A stretch of DNA of 64,000 bases from an uncultured Clostridia bacterium (GTDB taxonomy: Bacteria > Bacillota > Clostridia > UBA1381): positions 58,739 to 122,738 of the forward strand of contig CAKSIJ010000008.1 of the NCBI GenBank assembly GCA_934462715.1, read 5' to 3'. Shown in pieces: positions 42,239 to 50,092 of the stretch (position 1 is the first letter of the stretch; every line of letters begins with the position of its first letter). Under the pieces are notes generated by a model. That model made no database searches. It was not told the origin of the DNA and saw only the letters and a program-made list of their open reading frames with translations. Both the position numbers and the translations under genes were made by a program.

Positions 42239-42290
42239 CAAACAAAAAGAGCAATTAGTTAAATATTTACAAATTATATACAAAAAAATA

Positions 42291-42319
42291 TTGATATAAT
42301 AAAAACTTTGTGGTACAAT
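42291..42319 (+). promoter_or_regulatory. Promoter of the lipoprotein gene
   Basis: TTGATA (42291-42296), 17-nt spacer, TACAAT (42314-42319). Confidence 0.65.
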
Positions 42320-42396
42320 AATCTTATCGTGCAGAATACTGAAGAAGCCTGCAATTGATTTTTTATTATTTAATAAGAAAGGCTATGATTTATACT

Positions 42397-42978
42397 ATGT
42401 TGAAAAAAATATTGATTTTTATACTTGCGCTTACAATGCTTTCGGGCTGCGGAAAAAAGAAAGAAACAAACACCGAAAATCCGTCAGCTTCGCCCGAAGC
42501 TTCTCAGACGGCAAGCTCAGACGCCAACGGGCAGGACGGAAAAAAGGACGATCAAACGCCAAAGCCGCTTGAAACCGCAGATATTAAAACAGGAAAAACA
42601 GATCCGAAAAGAACTCCGTCAATTCCGGAAACTCCCGATCCGTCAAAGGTTGTAAAGGATTCGGGAAAATCGGCAGGCTCGGGAGTGAGAGCCGATGAGG
42701 TAACGGATGAGGATATAAAAGCGACAAGCTCCGATAATGCCGTAAAGCTTGCGATGAAATATATGAAACAGAATAATATATACATACCGCAAAAGGTTGA
42801 GCTTGACCGTGAGGAGGACGACAGCTATATTATACATGCATATGAAGTGATGAAAGATTCTGACGGTGAACATACCGCCTCAGTCGGTTGGTTCAAGGTC
42901 AGCAAATCGACCTCGGAGGTAACTAAAATCGATGAAGACATTAAAGTGGGACAGCCGCCGGAAGCATATAAGCAATAA
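42397..42978 (+). CDS. Predicted lipoprotein of unknown function
   Basis: A 193-residue product with a lipoprotein signal peptide (MLKKILIFILALTMLSGCGKK, Cys at about residue 18). A long Ser/Thr/Asp/Lys/Pro-rich, probably disordered stretch (about 20-100) follows. The C-terminal part (about 105-190) looks like a small folded domain: KLAMKYMKQNNIYIPQKVELDRE...GWFKVSKSTSEVTKID, which resembles PepSY-like or single-domain sensor folds, but this is a guess. An upstream ATG at 42385 is only two bases from the ribosome site AGAAAGG. A terminator follows. Confidence 0.8.
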   Translation: MLKKILIFILALTMLSGCGKKKETNTENPSASPEASQTASSDANGQDGKKDDQTPKPLETADIKTGKTDPKRTPSIPETPDPSKVVKDSGKSAGSGVRADEVTDEDIKATSSDNAVKLAMKYMKQNNIYIPQKVELDREEDDSYIIHAYEVMKDSDGEHTASVGWFKVSKSTSEVTKIDEDIKVGQPPEAYKQ

Positions 42979-42992
42979 TTAATACGGAATAG

Positions 42993-43024
42993 AAAGCATT
43001 GATTCAAAAATCGGTGCTTTTTTG
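42993..43024 (+). terminator. Terminator of the lipoprotein gene
   Basis: AAGCA..GATT pairs with AATC..TGCTT and is followed by six T. Confidence 0.7.
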
Positions 43025-43041
43025 TTGCCTAAATACCGTGA

Positions 43042-43069
43042 ACATAAGAAAAGAGAAAAGCATATTATA
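43042..43069 (+). promoter_or_regulatory. Candidate late-sporulation (SigK-like) promoter of the collagen-like gene
   Basis: AC (43042-43043), 17-nt spacer and CATATTATA (43061-43069), which fits the SigK -10 form CATANNNTA. No SigA promoter is obvious in this gap. Weak but consistent with a spore-surface gene. Confidence 0.4.
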
Positions 43070-43088
43070 AATTGAAGGGGGTGAAATA

Positions 43089-44231
43089 ATGAATTTTAAT
43101 GATGAAAACAGAAATCAAAGGTGTGAAAGAATGAAAATTACAAGAAATGATATATCCAATCAGTCGGGAGGAAAAAGCTGCTGTTGCAGGGGAGAGGTCG
43201 GAGCAACGGGAGCAACCGGACCGACAGGTCCGGAAGGACCTATGGGGCCTATGGGTCTGAGAGGACCGGTGGGTGAAACGGGAGCAACCGGAGCAACGGG
43301 TCCTGCCGGAGGTCCGACCGGAGCAACAGGAGCAACCGGTCCGATTGGCTTAACAGGTGCAACCGGAGCAACGGGAGCAACCGGTCCGATTGGCTTAACA
43401 GGTGCAACCGGAGCAACGGGAGCAACCGGTCCGATCGGCTTAACAGGCGAAACGGGAGCAACAGGAGCAACCGGTCCGATTGGCTTAACAGGAGCAACCG
43501 GAGCAACGGGAGCAACCGGTCCGATTGGCTTAACAGGTGAAACGGGAGCAACGGGAGCAACCGGTCCGATTGGCTTAACAGGCGAAACGGGAGCAACGGG
43601 AGCAACCGGTCCAATCGGCTTAACAGGCGAAACGGGAGCAACAGGAGCAACCGGTCCAATCGGCTTAACAGGCGAAACGGGAGCAACAGGAGCAACCGGT
43701 CCGATTGGCTTAACAGGAGCAACCGGAGCGACCGGTCCAATCGGCTTAACAGGTGAAACGGGAGCAACAGGAGCGACCGGTCCAATCGGCTTAACAGGTG
43801 CAACCGGAGCAACAGGAGCAACCGGTCCTTCGGGAACATCTGTTAATTCTGTATTTCTTCAAACACCGGGCTCAATTACAAACAACGATTGGGTCGGCAT
43901 GGGAGGAACAAACGTCGGTTTGCTCAACAGCTCTGTGGTCATTCCTCAGAACGCCGTTCTTTCGGGAATTGCGCTTAATATAAAAACAAATACACTTACA
44001 ACAGACCAGAGCGTTACCGCAACGGTATTCAGGAAAACCTGTACCGGTGAAATCGTTTCAACCGGCTTGTCGGCAACCGTAACCGGCCCAAATCCGAGCA
44101 ATTGCAGTATACTGCAAAGCGGTTCTGCCGATCTTTCGGCTTTGGATTTAATCGGTGTAAGAATTAATACAATACCTACAACTCTCGAACTTGCCGAGGG
44201 TGTAGCTGTAACCTTACAGTATACGGTATAA
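43089..44231 (+). CDS. Collagen-like, BclA-type spore surface protein
   Basis: A 380-residue protein with a Cys-containing N-terminus (about 40 residues, ending GGKSCCCRGEVG), about 70 Gly-x-y triplets dominated by GAT, GPI, GLT and GET (about residues 38-250), and a C-terminal domain of about 130 residues of beta-rich, BclA-like type (starting NSVFLQTPGSITNNDW). Such proteins form trimeric filaments on the exosporium or spore coat, and Thr in GAT triplets is a usual O-glycosylation site. At DNA level the triplets form a 45-bp tandem repeat, so in-frame length change is likely. The site AGGGGGTG is very strong. A glycosyltransferase gene follows. Confidence 0.92.
   Translation: MNFNDENRNQRCERMKITRNDISNQSGGKSCCCRGEVGATGATGPTGPEGPMGPMGLRGPVGETGATGATGPAGGPTGATGATGPIGLTGATGATGATGPIGLTGATGATGATGPIGLTGETGATGATGPIGLTGATGATGATGPIGLTGETGATGATGPIGLTGETGATGATGPIGLTGETGATGATGPIGLTGETGATGATGPIGLTGATGATGPIGLTGETGATGATGPIGLTGATGATGATGPSGTSVNSVFLQTPGSITNNDWVGMGGTNVGLLNSSVVIPQNAVLSGIALNIKTNTLTTDQSVTATVFRKTCTGEIVSTGLSATVTGPNPSNCSILQSGSADLSALDLIGVRINTIPTTLELAEGVAVTLQYTV
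43320..43830 (+). repeat. 45-bp tandem coding repeat in the collagen-like gene
   Basis: A unit encoding GATGATGPIGLTGET-type 15-mers is repeated about ten times with very few base changes (mainly ggtgca, ggcgaa or ggtgaa variants and tcc/tcg changes). It is in frame throughout. Confidence 0.9.
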
Positions 44232-44242
44232 GAAGCGAAAAA

Positions 44243-44264
44243 GGGGCTGCCGCCGAGCAGCCCC
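44243..44264 (+). terminator. Stable hairpin between the collagen-like and glycosyltransferase genes
   Basis: GGGGCTGC and GCAGCCCC pair around CGCCGA. There is no T-run, so it may limit rather than end transcription. Confidence 0.5.
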
Positions 44265-44303
44265 GATTCCGAATCATGCTATAAAAGCGGAATGGAGATT
44301 AAT

Positions 44304-45443
44304 ATGAAAAGATTAAGATTTCATTTGTTGGGGCTGGCGCATTTGGAAACCACACGCGAAAATTCCTCATGCGCATATACGCAGAAAATCATAAAGCTCG
44401 CTAAGATGCTGAAATCAAAGGGGCATACCGTATATTTTTACGGAGTTGACGGCTCACAGGTACAGTGTGATGAATTTATTCCGGTATCGGGCAAAGACAT
44501 TTTGAACAAAGTATATGGTGAATATGACAGGAAAAAAAGCTTTTTTAAATTCGATCCGTCGGACGAAGCGCATAGGATATTCAACGAAAATGCAATCCGT
44601 GAAATAAACTCAAGAAAGCAGCCCGGGGATATTTTGCTCTGCACCATGGGGAATTTTCATAAACCGATTGCGGACGGAACAGGCATGATAACGGTAGAGC
44701 CGGGTATAGGCTATACCGGAGTATTTTCGGGACACCGGGTGTTTGAATCGTATGCATGGATGCACCATGTTTACGGACTGATGAACATTCAGGACGGCTG
44801 TTGGTATGACGCAGTGATTCCGAATTATTTTGAAATCAAGGATTTTCCTTATAGGGAGAAAAAAGAGGACTATCTGCTGTATTTCGGAAGAATAATCGCG
44901 AGAAAAGGAGTTCAGCTTGCAAGCGACATAGCAAAGGCAACCGGAAACAAGCTGTATGTTGTGGGACAGGGAAGTCTTGACAATCCGAACGAGGGCTTAT
45001 ACCTTTCGGGTGAAAAACACATAATATATAAGCCTGCGGTAGGCTTTGATGAAAGAGCGGAGCTGATGGGAAAGGCAAAGGCGGTTTTGATGCCTACATA
45101 TTATCTTGAACCGTTCGGGGGTGTAAACGTTGAAGCACAGCTTATGGGAACACCTGTTATAACCACCGATTGGGGAGCGTTTCCCGAAACGGTTCTGCAC
45201 GGCATGACCGGGTACAGGTGCAGAAGCTTTGAGGAATTTTGCTGGGCGGTTAAAAATATTGATAAAATCAAGCCCGAAAAGTGCCGCGAATGGGCGGTAA
45301 AGAATTATTCGTGCGAACGCATAGCGAATATGTATGAAGAGTATTTTGCAAGAATCGACAGGCTTTATAACGGCGGCTGGTATTCGGAGAACAACAAAAG
45401 AAAAGAGCTTGACTGGCTTTCGAAATACTATCCTCAAGATTAG
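44304..45443 (+). CDS. Glycosyltransferase family 4-like protein
   Basis: A 379-residue GT-B fold transferase. The C-terminal half carries LLYFGRIIARKGVQLASDIAKATGN, the Glu-containing motif PTYYLEPFGGVNVEAQLMGTPVITTDWG and FPETVLHGMTGY, typical of GT4. The N-terminal half has an unusual acceptor side (HLETTRENSSCAYTQKII). The ATG at 44304 follows the ribosome site GGAATGGAGATT. Its location 70 bp after the collagen-like gene suggests it modifies that protein or spore-surface glycans; this is inferred from position only. Confidence 0.88.
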   Translation: MKRLRFHLLGLAHLETTRENSSCAYTQKIIKLAKMLKSKGHTVYFYGVDGSQVQCDEFIPVSGKDILNKVYGEYDRKKSFFKFDPSDEAHRIFNENAIREINSRKQPGDILLCTMGNFHKPIADGTGMITVEPGIGYTGVFSGHRVFESYAWMHHVYGLMNIQDGCWYDAVIPNYFEIKDFPYREKKEDYLLYFGRIIARKGVQLASDIAKATGNKLYVVGQGSLDNPNEGLYLSGEKHIIYKPAVGFDERAELMGKAKAVLMPTYYLEPFGGVNVEAQLMGTPVITTDWGAFPETVLHGMTGYRCRSFEEFCWAVKNIDKIKPEKCREWAVKNYSCERIANMYEEYFARIDRLYNGGWYSENNKRKELDWLSKYYPQD

Positions 45444-45471
45444 TAAAGACTTATTTTTGACATATGAAATA

Positions 45472-45514
45472 AAACAGGCTTTTGAAAACCGTGCGTTTTT
45501 CAAGCCTGTTTTTA
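45472..45514. terminator. Bidirectional terminator
   Basis: AAACAGGCTTTTGAAAA and TTTTTCAAGCCTGTTT form a long stem followed by T. It separates the glycosyltransferase from convergent spmB and overlaps the spmB stop. Confidence 0.85.
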
Positions 45515-46021
45515 TATCGGAAAAAGCAAGCATATAACAACTCCTGCGGCAACGCAGACAATATCTCCGAAAACTGCCGCCGGGATTATTCTTGCAGTAT
45601 GCTTTACACGTGTATTTTTAAAGTAGACCATAAGAGTATAAAATGTTGTTTCGCATGAACCCATTATAATTGAAGCAAGCAAGCCGGGATAGGAATCCGC
45701 ACCGCAGGAATCCAGTATGCCGGATAAAACCCCAAGCGAGCCGCCGCCGGAAAAGGGGCGAACAAGTATAAGCGGAAGAACCTCCGGGGGGATATTCATG
45801 CGCACTGTGACGGGAGATAACAACTGAGCGATAAATCCCATAAGTCCCGACGCTTTCAGCATGGAAACGCCGGCTGTCATTGCAAGAATCACAGGGAATA
45901 TGCCCGCAACAGTTTTCATTCCATTCAAAGCGCCGTCGCTGAATTCCGAATACACCGAAACCCTGTTTTTTAAACCGGTAAAAAGTATCGCCAATATAAT
46001 ACAAGGAAGAATATATTTCAT
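45512..46021 (-). CDS. spmB: Spore maturation protein B
   Basis: SpmB works with SpmA in the dehydration of the spore core. The 169-residue membrane protein carries the family's nucleoside-recognition (Gate) motif, RPFSGGGSLGVLSGILDSCGADSYPG, and GSCETTFYTLMVYF. It overlaps spmA by four bases. Expression in the forming spore is expected; no promoter was identified. Confidence 0.93.
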   Translation of the reverse strand: MKYILPCIILAILFTGLKNRVSVYSEFSDGALNGMKTVAGIFPVILAMTAGVSMLKASGLMGFIAQLLSPVTVRMNIPPEVLPLILVRPFSGGGSLGVLSGILDSCGADSYPGLLASIIMGSCETTFYTLMVYFKNTRVKHTARIIPAAVFGDIVCVAAGVVICLLFPI

Positions 46022-46638
46022 ATAAAGCCTCCGTATTCAGGTATAATATTTCTTTTCTTTTCCTTTTTGCAAAATATGAGGATAAGCTTCATTGCACATA
46101 GCGAGCAAATTACGCTTATTGCCGAAACGGCGAGTACGGACGGGATAATTATATCCGCTTTCTGAGAGCCTGCCGCGGCTCTCATGGCAATAACGGTAGT
46201 CGGCACAAGCTGAATACTCGATGTGTTCAGCACGGTAAAAAGGCTCATTTCATCGCTCGGATATTCGGGGTGGGGATTAAGCTTATCAAGCTCGTTCATT
46301 GCGGAAATTCCTGCCGGAGTGGCGGCATTTCCGACTCCGAGCATATTCGCACTCATATTTGCGGTGATGTATTGCATTGCGGCGGAGGATTGATCAAGCT
46401 TCGGGAAAATAAGCCTTGTAACGGGGCTTATCAGTCTTGAAAGCGCACCGATTGCGCCGCTTTTTTCGGCAACCTTCAAAAGACCGCTCCAAAAGCACAT
46501 AATCCCGGCAAAGGACAGAACAATTTCAACCGAGGACGCCGCACCGGACAGACAGGCATTTACCGTTTCGTCAACGGTACCTGCAAAAAATGAGTAAATG
46601 ATAGAAGCGGCAGCCATTATCGGAAAAATACAGTTCAT
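46018..46638 (-). CDS. spmA: Spore maturation protein A
   Basis: The 206-residue partner of SpmB. It has a Gate-type membrane domain with NMSANMLGVGNAATPAGI and LNTSSIQLVPTTVIAMRAAAG, which are diagnostic. A basic segment and tail (CKKEKKRN) close the protein. It is the first gene of spmAB, downstream of the large mannosyltransferase gene but separated from it by a terminator. Confidence 0.93.
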   Translation of the reverse strand: MNCIFPIMAAASIIYSFFAGTVDETVNACLSGAASSVEIVLSFAGIMCFWSGLLKVAEKSGAIGALSRLISPVTRLIFPKLDQSSAAMQYITANMSANMLGVGNAATPAGISAMNELDKLNPHPEYPSDEMSLFTVLNTSSIQLVPTTVIAMRAAAGSQKADIIIPSVLAVSAISVICSLCAMKLILIFCKKEKKRNIIPEYGGFI

Positions 46639-46654
46639 GAAAAAGTCCTCCGTA

Positions 46655-46693
46655 ATAAAAAGTACAGGCAGCTTAAAACACCCTGCCTGTACT
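46655..46693 (-). terminator. Terminator of the mannosyltransferase gene
   Basis: On the minus strand AGTACAGGCAG and CTGCCTGTACT pair around a loop and are followed by TTTTTATTA. Confidence 0.8.
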
Positions 46694-46722
46694 ATTTATA
46701 TGAATAATTATTGTTTTTATGA

Positions 46723-49700
46723 CTAAATCAAAACCCATGAGGAAAACCATCGCAAATATTTATCAACCATTGCGCTGTTTACGCTCATACCGGAAAGAAC
46801 CGGGTAGAACATTAAAAACATACCGATTACCGCCGCCGCATAGACGATTGCGGCATATTTTGTTTTCTCGCTGCGTTTGTACAGCTCCGATATTGAATAG
46901 CCTATGCACAGCACCAAAAACGGAACGCAGGGGAAGTAGTGATAAATAAACACAACCCTGTCAACGAAAATCCACGGAATAAGCTGTGCAAAATATCCGG
47001 TTACAAGAAATATTGCATTTGAATCTTTGTATTTTACGGCTTTGTAAATCGTGTATATCACCGCCGGGATTCCGGTCCACCATACAAGCGGATTTCCGAA
47101 AGCGCTGATTCCCTCCTTAATCGTATCCGTTACTTTTCCGGAATAGTACCAGATAGGCCGTTTCATTATTATCCACTCATACCACTTTGAGGAATACGGA
47201 TGCGTGGAATCGAGAACAGTTTTTGAATGGTATACATACATATCGGTTTGATTTTTTAAAATTACTTTTAACCCTCCGCCGTCACATTTTACATATGGTA
47301 TATAGGACAGCAGATAGATTATAATCGGTATAACTATAAAAGCGGCTATACAAAATGCAAGCGTATAGGTCAGATTTTTTGTGAAGCTTTCGAGTATTTC
47401 GGAGCTTTTTTCGGACTCCGGATTCTCTTTTGCAAAGAGATATTCTTTGTATCTTTTATGCATTGTCATGAAAAACAATACGCAAAGTCCTGCGCCGGCG
47501 TATATTCCCGTCCACTTTGAAGCTGTTCCCAGACCGAAGCAAATACCGCTGAAAAGCAGAGGGACAAATGTTTTTTTCAGCGGAACGTCATAAAAGCTCA
47601 GACTGTAATATTCATACATGAAGAAGTACATAAGTATTACGAAAAAGGTTATATATACGTCTATGGTTGCTATTCTTGTCTGAACAAAGTGCATGAAATC
47701 GAACGCAAAGGCAATTGTAACCACTGCGGAGAGCCATGTTTTTTTGAACAGCCGTTTTGAAAATACATAAAAGAACGGAAGCATTAAGATTCCAAAAAAC
47801 GTACCGGCTATTCTCCATCCGAACGGATTCATTCCGAATATCTTGATTCCCAAAGCTATGAAAATTTTCCCTAAAGGCGGATGAGTCCATTCGTAGACCT
47901 TTATACCGTTGAGAAATTCATATGCCGTTCTTGCGTGGTAAATTTCGTCAAAATATGTGCCGTTGAGATTTGTTGCCCTTTCGGGAATCAGAGAGGATTC
48001 GTCAAACAGTTCCTCTGCCGTACCGCCGGACGGAATTATAGGATTTTTATCGGGATCGAAAAATGCCGCTTCTCGCAAAAATGTTTCCTTTTCGGCGGAT
48101 ATTGTGATATGCTGAGCTTTCGGAAGATTTTCCGTATCTTCAAAAGACCATGCGAAAACCTTACATTCCGACAGCTCCTTTGTTTCGGCAAGCGTGTAAT
48201 CGCTGCCGTAAAAATTGATTGTAAGCTTATTGTCCTTATCTATCGGAACGTTGCCGTTAAAAAGACAAAGTTCCGAAAAAGTATATTCCTTGTCAAAGGA
48301 TAAGCTTATTTGATTTCCGGGTTCAAGCAAATATTGGGTTTGCGGTGCTTGTCTGTCGCCGAGTGAATAGATAGCAACAGCGGAATATACTGCGGTGATT
48401 GCTATAATCAAAGCAAGGTCAGTTGCTGAAAGCTTTTTTTTGCTTTTTTCATTTCTTTTTTTCCAACCGTTTATTTTTGGCATAAGAGCCGTTGAATCGG
48501 ACGTTTTTAAAAGCATGACAAATATATATATCAAAATAAGCAGGTTAACCGCCGAAGCTATGTTAACAAATGCGCTTTTATAATATAGCGAAGAATTTTT
48601 CTCATATACAAAGTAAATCCACGATATATTTATCGTTTGAGAAAGAGTCAGCAGAATAAAAGATATAAAGCTTTTTCTGCTTTGACTGCGGCAGCACGCA
48701 AGCAGCATGAGTGCAATTGTGCAGAAAGCATACCTCTCGTGCATTTTTACCGTCAGCATATATACCGCAAAGCCGAGAAAGGCAGATGACGAAAAGACTT
48801 TTGTTTTGTCATCACCGTTAAAATAAATAAATGCCGACATAACGCATACGATCGGTATAAAGATGTAACCGAGTATTGTTATCGACAGGTTCAGCTCATG
48901 CCAGTTAAGCCCGAGAAATCCCCAGATATTGAAAGCGTTAACGGTTGTGTAGGAATAAGAGCCGAGGGTGTCGGCATATTGGCTGAAGGCCTCCTTTATT
49001 CCGAACGGAGCTACGGCGCCGAAAAACACCAAGGCGGCAGCCGCAAGCCCGGATATTATTTTTACCCATGCTGTTTTTACATTGTCCGAGCTTTTTATAT
49101 AGTCAAACGAAACAAACAGAAATACAGGCGTAAAGATTATTGCCTGCGGCTTAAAGAGTATTGCCAAAGCAAACGCAATGCAGGAGGGAAATACCTTTTG
49201 ATCTGCCGCAAAAATCAGCGCAAGCGCAAGCGGCAAAAGATAAACCGAATCCACCTGACCCCATACAGCCGAGTCGATAATTGCGGCAGGATTAAAAAGA
49301 TACATTATTCCGAGCAGCTGCGCTTTTTCAAAGGGGGTGTACTTTTTGGCTTCGTTATATACGATTGTGCCCATGGCAATGTCGCACAGGACGGCAGGCG
49401 CTTTGATTATTACATTCGTCTGACCGGCAGTGTAGGGATAAAGGCTTTTCGCCCAACCGACGAGTCTTAAAATATACATATATCCCGGAGGATAGTCCGT
49501 GAAAGCGTCACTTGAATAAAATGCGGCAAATCCGTCTTTATACAGCATATCCGCCCATGCGGAAAAACAGGACATATCGGTTTTATGCCCCGGATTGACA
49601 TATGCGAGATAAAGGCGCAGAACAAGCGCTGCTGCGGCAAAAAACGGAAAAAGCTTCAATTTCGGCTTTAAGTATTCCCTGTCTATGGCGTAGTTATATA

Positions 49701-49752
49701 AAAAAACGCATATCAAAGCATATAATGCGGTAAAAACACTTGAAAAAAGCAT
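46723..49752 (-). CDS. Double GT-C glycosyltransferase: mannosyltransferase-like half fused to a PMT-type half
   Basis: A 1009-residue polytopic enzyme with two GT-C modules. The first (residues 1 to about 430) has the polyprenol-sugar transferase pattern HKTDMSCFSAWADMLYKDG...DYPPGYMYILRLVGW and about ten helices. A soluble beta-rich insert (about 450-590, with QTQYLLEPGNQISLSF) links it to the second module (about 595-1009), which starts with the PMT signature NGTYFDEIYHARTAYEF...EWTHPPLGKIFIALGIKIFG, where Asp-Glu is catalytic in protein O-mannosyltransferases. It may glycosylate secreted proteins or wall polymers; the acceptor is unknown. Confidence 0.88.
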   Translation of the reverse strand: MLFSSVFTALYALICVFLYNYAIDREYLKPKLKLFPFFAAAALVLRLYLAYVNPGHKTDMSCFSAWADMLYKDGFAAFYSSDAFTDYPPGYMYILRLVGWAKSLYPYTAGQTNVIIKAPAVLCDIAMGTIVYNEAKKYTPFEKAQLLGIMYLFNPAAIIDSAVWGQVDSVYLLPLALALIFAADQKVFPSCIAFALAILFKPQAIIFTPVFLFVSFDYIKSSDNVKTAWVKIISGLAAAALVFFGAVAPFGIKEAFSQYADTLGSYSYTTVNAFNIWGFLGLNWHELNLSITILGYIFIPIVCVMSAFIYFNGDDKTKVFSSSAFLGFAVYMLTVKMHERYAFCTIALMLLACCRSQSRKSFISFILLTLSQTINISWIYFVYEKNSSLYYKSAFVNIASAVNLLILIYIFVMLLKTSDSTALMPKINGWKKRNEKSKKKLSATDLALIIAITAVYSAVAIYSLGDRQAPQTQYLLEPGNQISLSFDKEYTFSELCLFNGNVPIDKDNKLTINFYGSDYTLAETKELSECKVFAWSFEDTENLPKAQHITISAEKETFLREAAFFDPDKNPIIPSGGTAEELFDESSLIPERATNLNGTYFDEIYHARTAYEFLNGIKVYEWTHPPLGKIFIALGIKIFGMNPFGWRIAGTFFGILMLPFFYVFSKRLFKKTWLSAVVTIAFAFDFMHFVQTRIATIDVYITFFVILMYFFMYEYYSLSFYDVPLKKTFVPLLFSGICFGLGTASKWTGIYAGAGLCVLFFMTMHKRYKEYLFAKENPESEKSSEILESFTKNLTYTLAFCIAAFIVIPIIIYLLSYIPYVKCDGGGLKVILKNQTDMYVYHSKTVLDSTHPYSSKWYEWIIMKRPIWYYSGKVTDTIKEGISAFGNPLVWWTGIPAVIYTIYKAVKYKDSNAIFLVTGYFAQLIPWIFVDRVVFIYHYFPCVPFLVLCIGYSISELYKRSEKTKYAAIVYAAAVIGMFLMFYPVLSGMSVNSAMVDKYLRWFSSWVLI

Positions 49753-49794
49753 ATTGTTTCGCTCCTCTTTTGTTATGTCTGTTGTATAAAATAT

Positions 49795-49823
49795 ATTATA
49801 ACAGATTTTACATAAAATAACAA
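49795..49823 (-). promoter_or_regulatory. Promoter of the mannosyltransferase gene
   Basis: On the minus strand TTGTTA (49823-49818), a 17-nt spacer and TATAAT (49800-49795), about 40 bp upstream of the start. Confidence 0.65.
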
Positions 49824-49976
49824 TACCGCATACTCAAAAAATATTATGGAATAAAAATATTCTTTATAATATAAAAATACTGTATTATAACCCTGCAATT
49901 CTACAAATAATATACGTATAATTTAATTCGGGTTCGGTTTATTTTTGCCTAAAAGAAAAATATTTTTGCAATACAG

Positions 49977-50005
49977 TTGATTTTTTTGGGATAATCTGCT
50001 ATAAT
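49977..50005 (+). promoter_or_regulatory. Promoter of trkA
   Basis: TTGATT (49977-49982), 17-nt spacer, TATAAT (50000-50005); transcription would start just before the AT hairpin. The rest of the 340-bp divergent gap is AT-rich without a gene. Confidence 0.68.
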
Positions 50006-50017
50006 TGGAACGTAAAT

Positions 50018-50088
50018 AACGTGAAAAATAAGCAGTGTAATTTTTTTACATTAAGATTTGTGCCGCCGTACGGCGGCGGAATGGAGAT
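50018..50088 (+). repeat. Composite leader (AT hairpin plus GC hairpin-Shine-Dalgarno), trkA
   Basis: AACGTGAAAAAT...ATTTTTTTACATT (50018-50053), linker AAGATTTGTG, perfect GC hairpin GCCGCC-GTAC-GGCGGC (50062-50077), then GGAATGGAGATT. This is the best-preserved short form in the window. Confidence 0.82.
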
Positions 50089-50092
50089 TAAA

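Noticed and set aside
43249..43839. Minus-strand Leu/Arg-rich frame opposite the collagen repeat
   Set aside because: A by-product of the 45-bp coding repeat on the other strand.
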